DNA from: DASPKW01 sp038244055
Lineage (GTDB): Bacteria > Planctomycetota > Phycisphaerae > Tepidisphaerales > Tepidisphaeraceae
Reading direction: 5' to 3'
NCBI GenBank assembly: GCA_038244055.1
Contig: JBBRTW010000152.1
Span: forward strand, 1 to 14,515
Length of the DNA stretch: 14,515 nt
Each line of letters starts with the position of its first letter. Position 1 is the first letter of the stretch. Under the pieces are notes generated by a model. That model was not told where the DNA came from. It made no database searches and worked only from the letters and a program-made list of their open reading frames with translations. The position numbers were made by a program, and so were the translations under genes. Below are positions 14,134-14,515 of the stretch, piece by piece.

Positions 14134-14235
14134 AGATGCGACGTGAAACATTGAATGTAATTTGCTTTGATCAAATCATCATGTTACCCGTGCGCAGTGC
14201 GTGAGAAGACGCAATATCGCTTTTCAGGTATTAAA

Positions 14236-14337
14236 CTAATGCTCCGCCGCTTCTTCCTTGATCCGCCGAACTAAGCCGGCTGGATCTCTTATTTTCATAG
14301 TCACGGTATCGTCCAACTCGAGCTTGCAGTCAATCAT
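14236..14337 (-). CDS. Possible small or remnant ORF
   Basis: The minus strand gives MIDCKLELDDTVTMKIRDP followed by AGLVRRIKEEAAEH and TAG at 14238-14236. The residue mix looks protein-like. The same frame stays open upstream (ARGGGKQLRFSIPLIFYGYS) to a stop near 14404, but without a start codon, which suggests a decayed gene or a frameshift. No Shine-Dalgarno is seen and no family is recognised. Confidence 0.3.
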   Translation of the reverse strand: MIDCKLELDDTVTMKIRDPAGLVRRIKEEAAEH

Positions 14338-14356
14338 CGTTGAATACCCGTAAAAT

Positions 14357-14515
14357 ATGAGCGGAATAGAAAACCGTAATTGTTTACCGCCTCCACGCGC
14401 AGATCAAGCCTGGCCCCGTGGTGGTGAGAATTCTTATGACTGGGAGTTGACCGGCTATCCGCCGCCGATCAGCAGGGGTCGCTGTTGCGGCGGCGCCCGC
14501 AGGACCTGGCCGATG
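14357..14515 (+). CDS. Possible N-terminus of an uncharacterised protein, partial at right edge
   Basis: An open frame from ATG 14357 (MSGIENRNCLPPPRADQAW...) runs to the window end without a stop (53 codons). It is proline- and arginine-rich, with ELTGYPPPISRGRCCGG near the edge. taaaat directly precedes the ATG, and no Shine-Dalgarno is present. The product cannot be judged without the flanking sequence. The rest of 13931-14356 holds the inverted repeat and the weak minus-strand ORF, and I see no other gene in it. Confidence 0.3.
   Translation, partial: MSGIENRNCLPPPRADQAWPRGGENSYDWELTGYPPPISRGRCCGGARRTWPM

Noticed and set aside
13948..14151. 67-residue minus-strand ORF over the 23-bp palindrome
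   Set aside because: Its central part is just the palindrome translated (ENGTALI... RAVPFS appears on both strands). It has no family match by eye.

Overview
The window looks like chromosomal DNA of a GC-rich planctomycete, most likely of the Phycisphaerae type. The pointers are a PEP-CTERM secreted protein, an oleBCD hydrocarbon cluster, a PhoD-type phosphatase with a Tat signal, and many short intergenic repeat families (CCCTGAA heptamers, GCGGATT tracts, CATTCCGAG/GAGGAATCT elements). This taxonomic call is an inference; there is no rRNA or marker gene in the window.

Layout. Positions 1-2976 hold the end of oleB, then oleC and oleD, joined by ATGA overlaps. This is the back half of the head-to-head long-chain olefin pathway: OleD reduces the beta-keto acid, OleC closes the beta-lactone, OleB decarboxylates it. 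oleC carries an in-frame array of a 24-bp repeat that appears to come from an intergenic palindromic repeat. A Sfp-type phosphopantetheinyl transferase follows (3164-3868). A repeat-filled spacer (3869-4271) leads to a secreted PEP-CTERM protein with a glycosidase-like body (4272-5801) and a clear intrinsic terminator.

Positions 5834-6459 (minus strand) hold a toxin-antitoxin pair. The antitoxin is intact. The PemK/MazF-like toxin is interrupted by one in-frame amber codon. A well-formed promoter places the antitoxin start codon at or near the transcription start. Divergent from it is a PhoD-like phosphodiesterase/alkaline phosphatase (6537-8150). Then, on the minus strand, come a CPA1-type Na+/H+ antiporter (8695-10401), a small YjfB-like putative motility protein (8439-8663) and a short uncharacterised ORF (8195-8401). 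The antiporter tail also carries an embedded intergenic-type repeat.

From 10556 the plus strand encodes a zinc-ribbon, single-pass membrane, coiled-coil protein and a fusion of an ABC-type substrate-binding domain with an OmpA peptidoglycan-binding domain. The two are probably co-transcribed and may form one envelope-associated system. Next is an MntA-HepT module (13294-13930) with an 11-bp overlap. The right end (13931-14515) holds a perfect 23-bp inverted repeat, probably a terminator, and only weak coding candidates.

The most distinctive themes are repeat elements absorbed into two otherwise conserved proteins, a single-stop toxin pseudogene with an intact antitoxin, promoter elements placed so close to start codons that leaderless mRNAs are likely, and the zinc-ribbon / SBP-OmpA pair.
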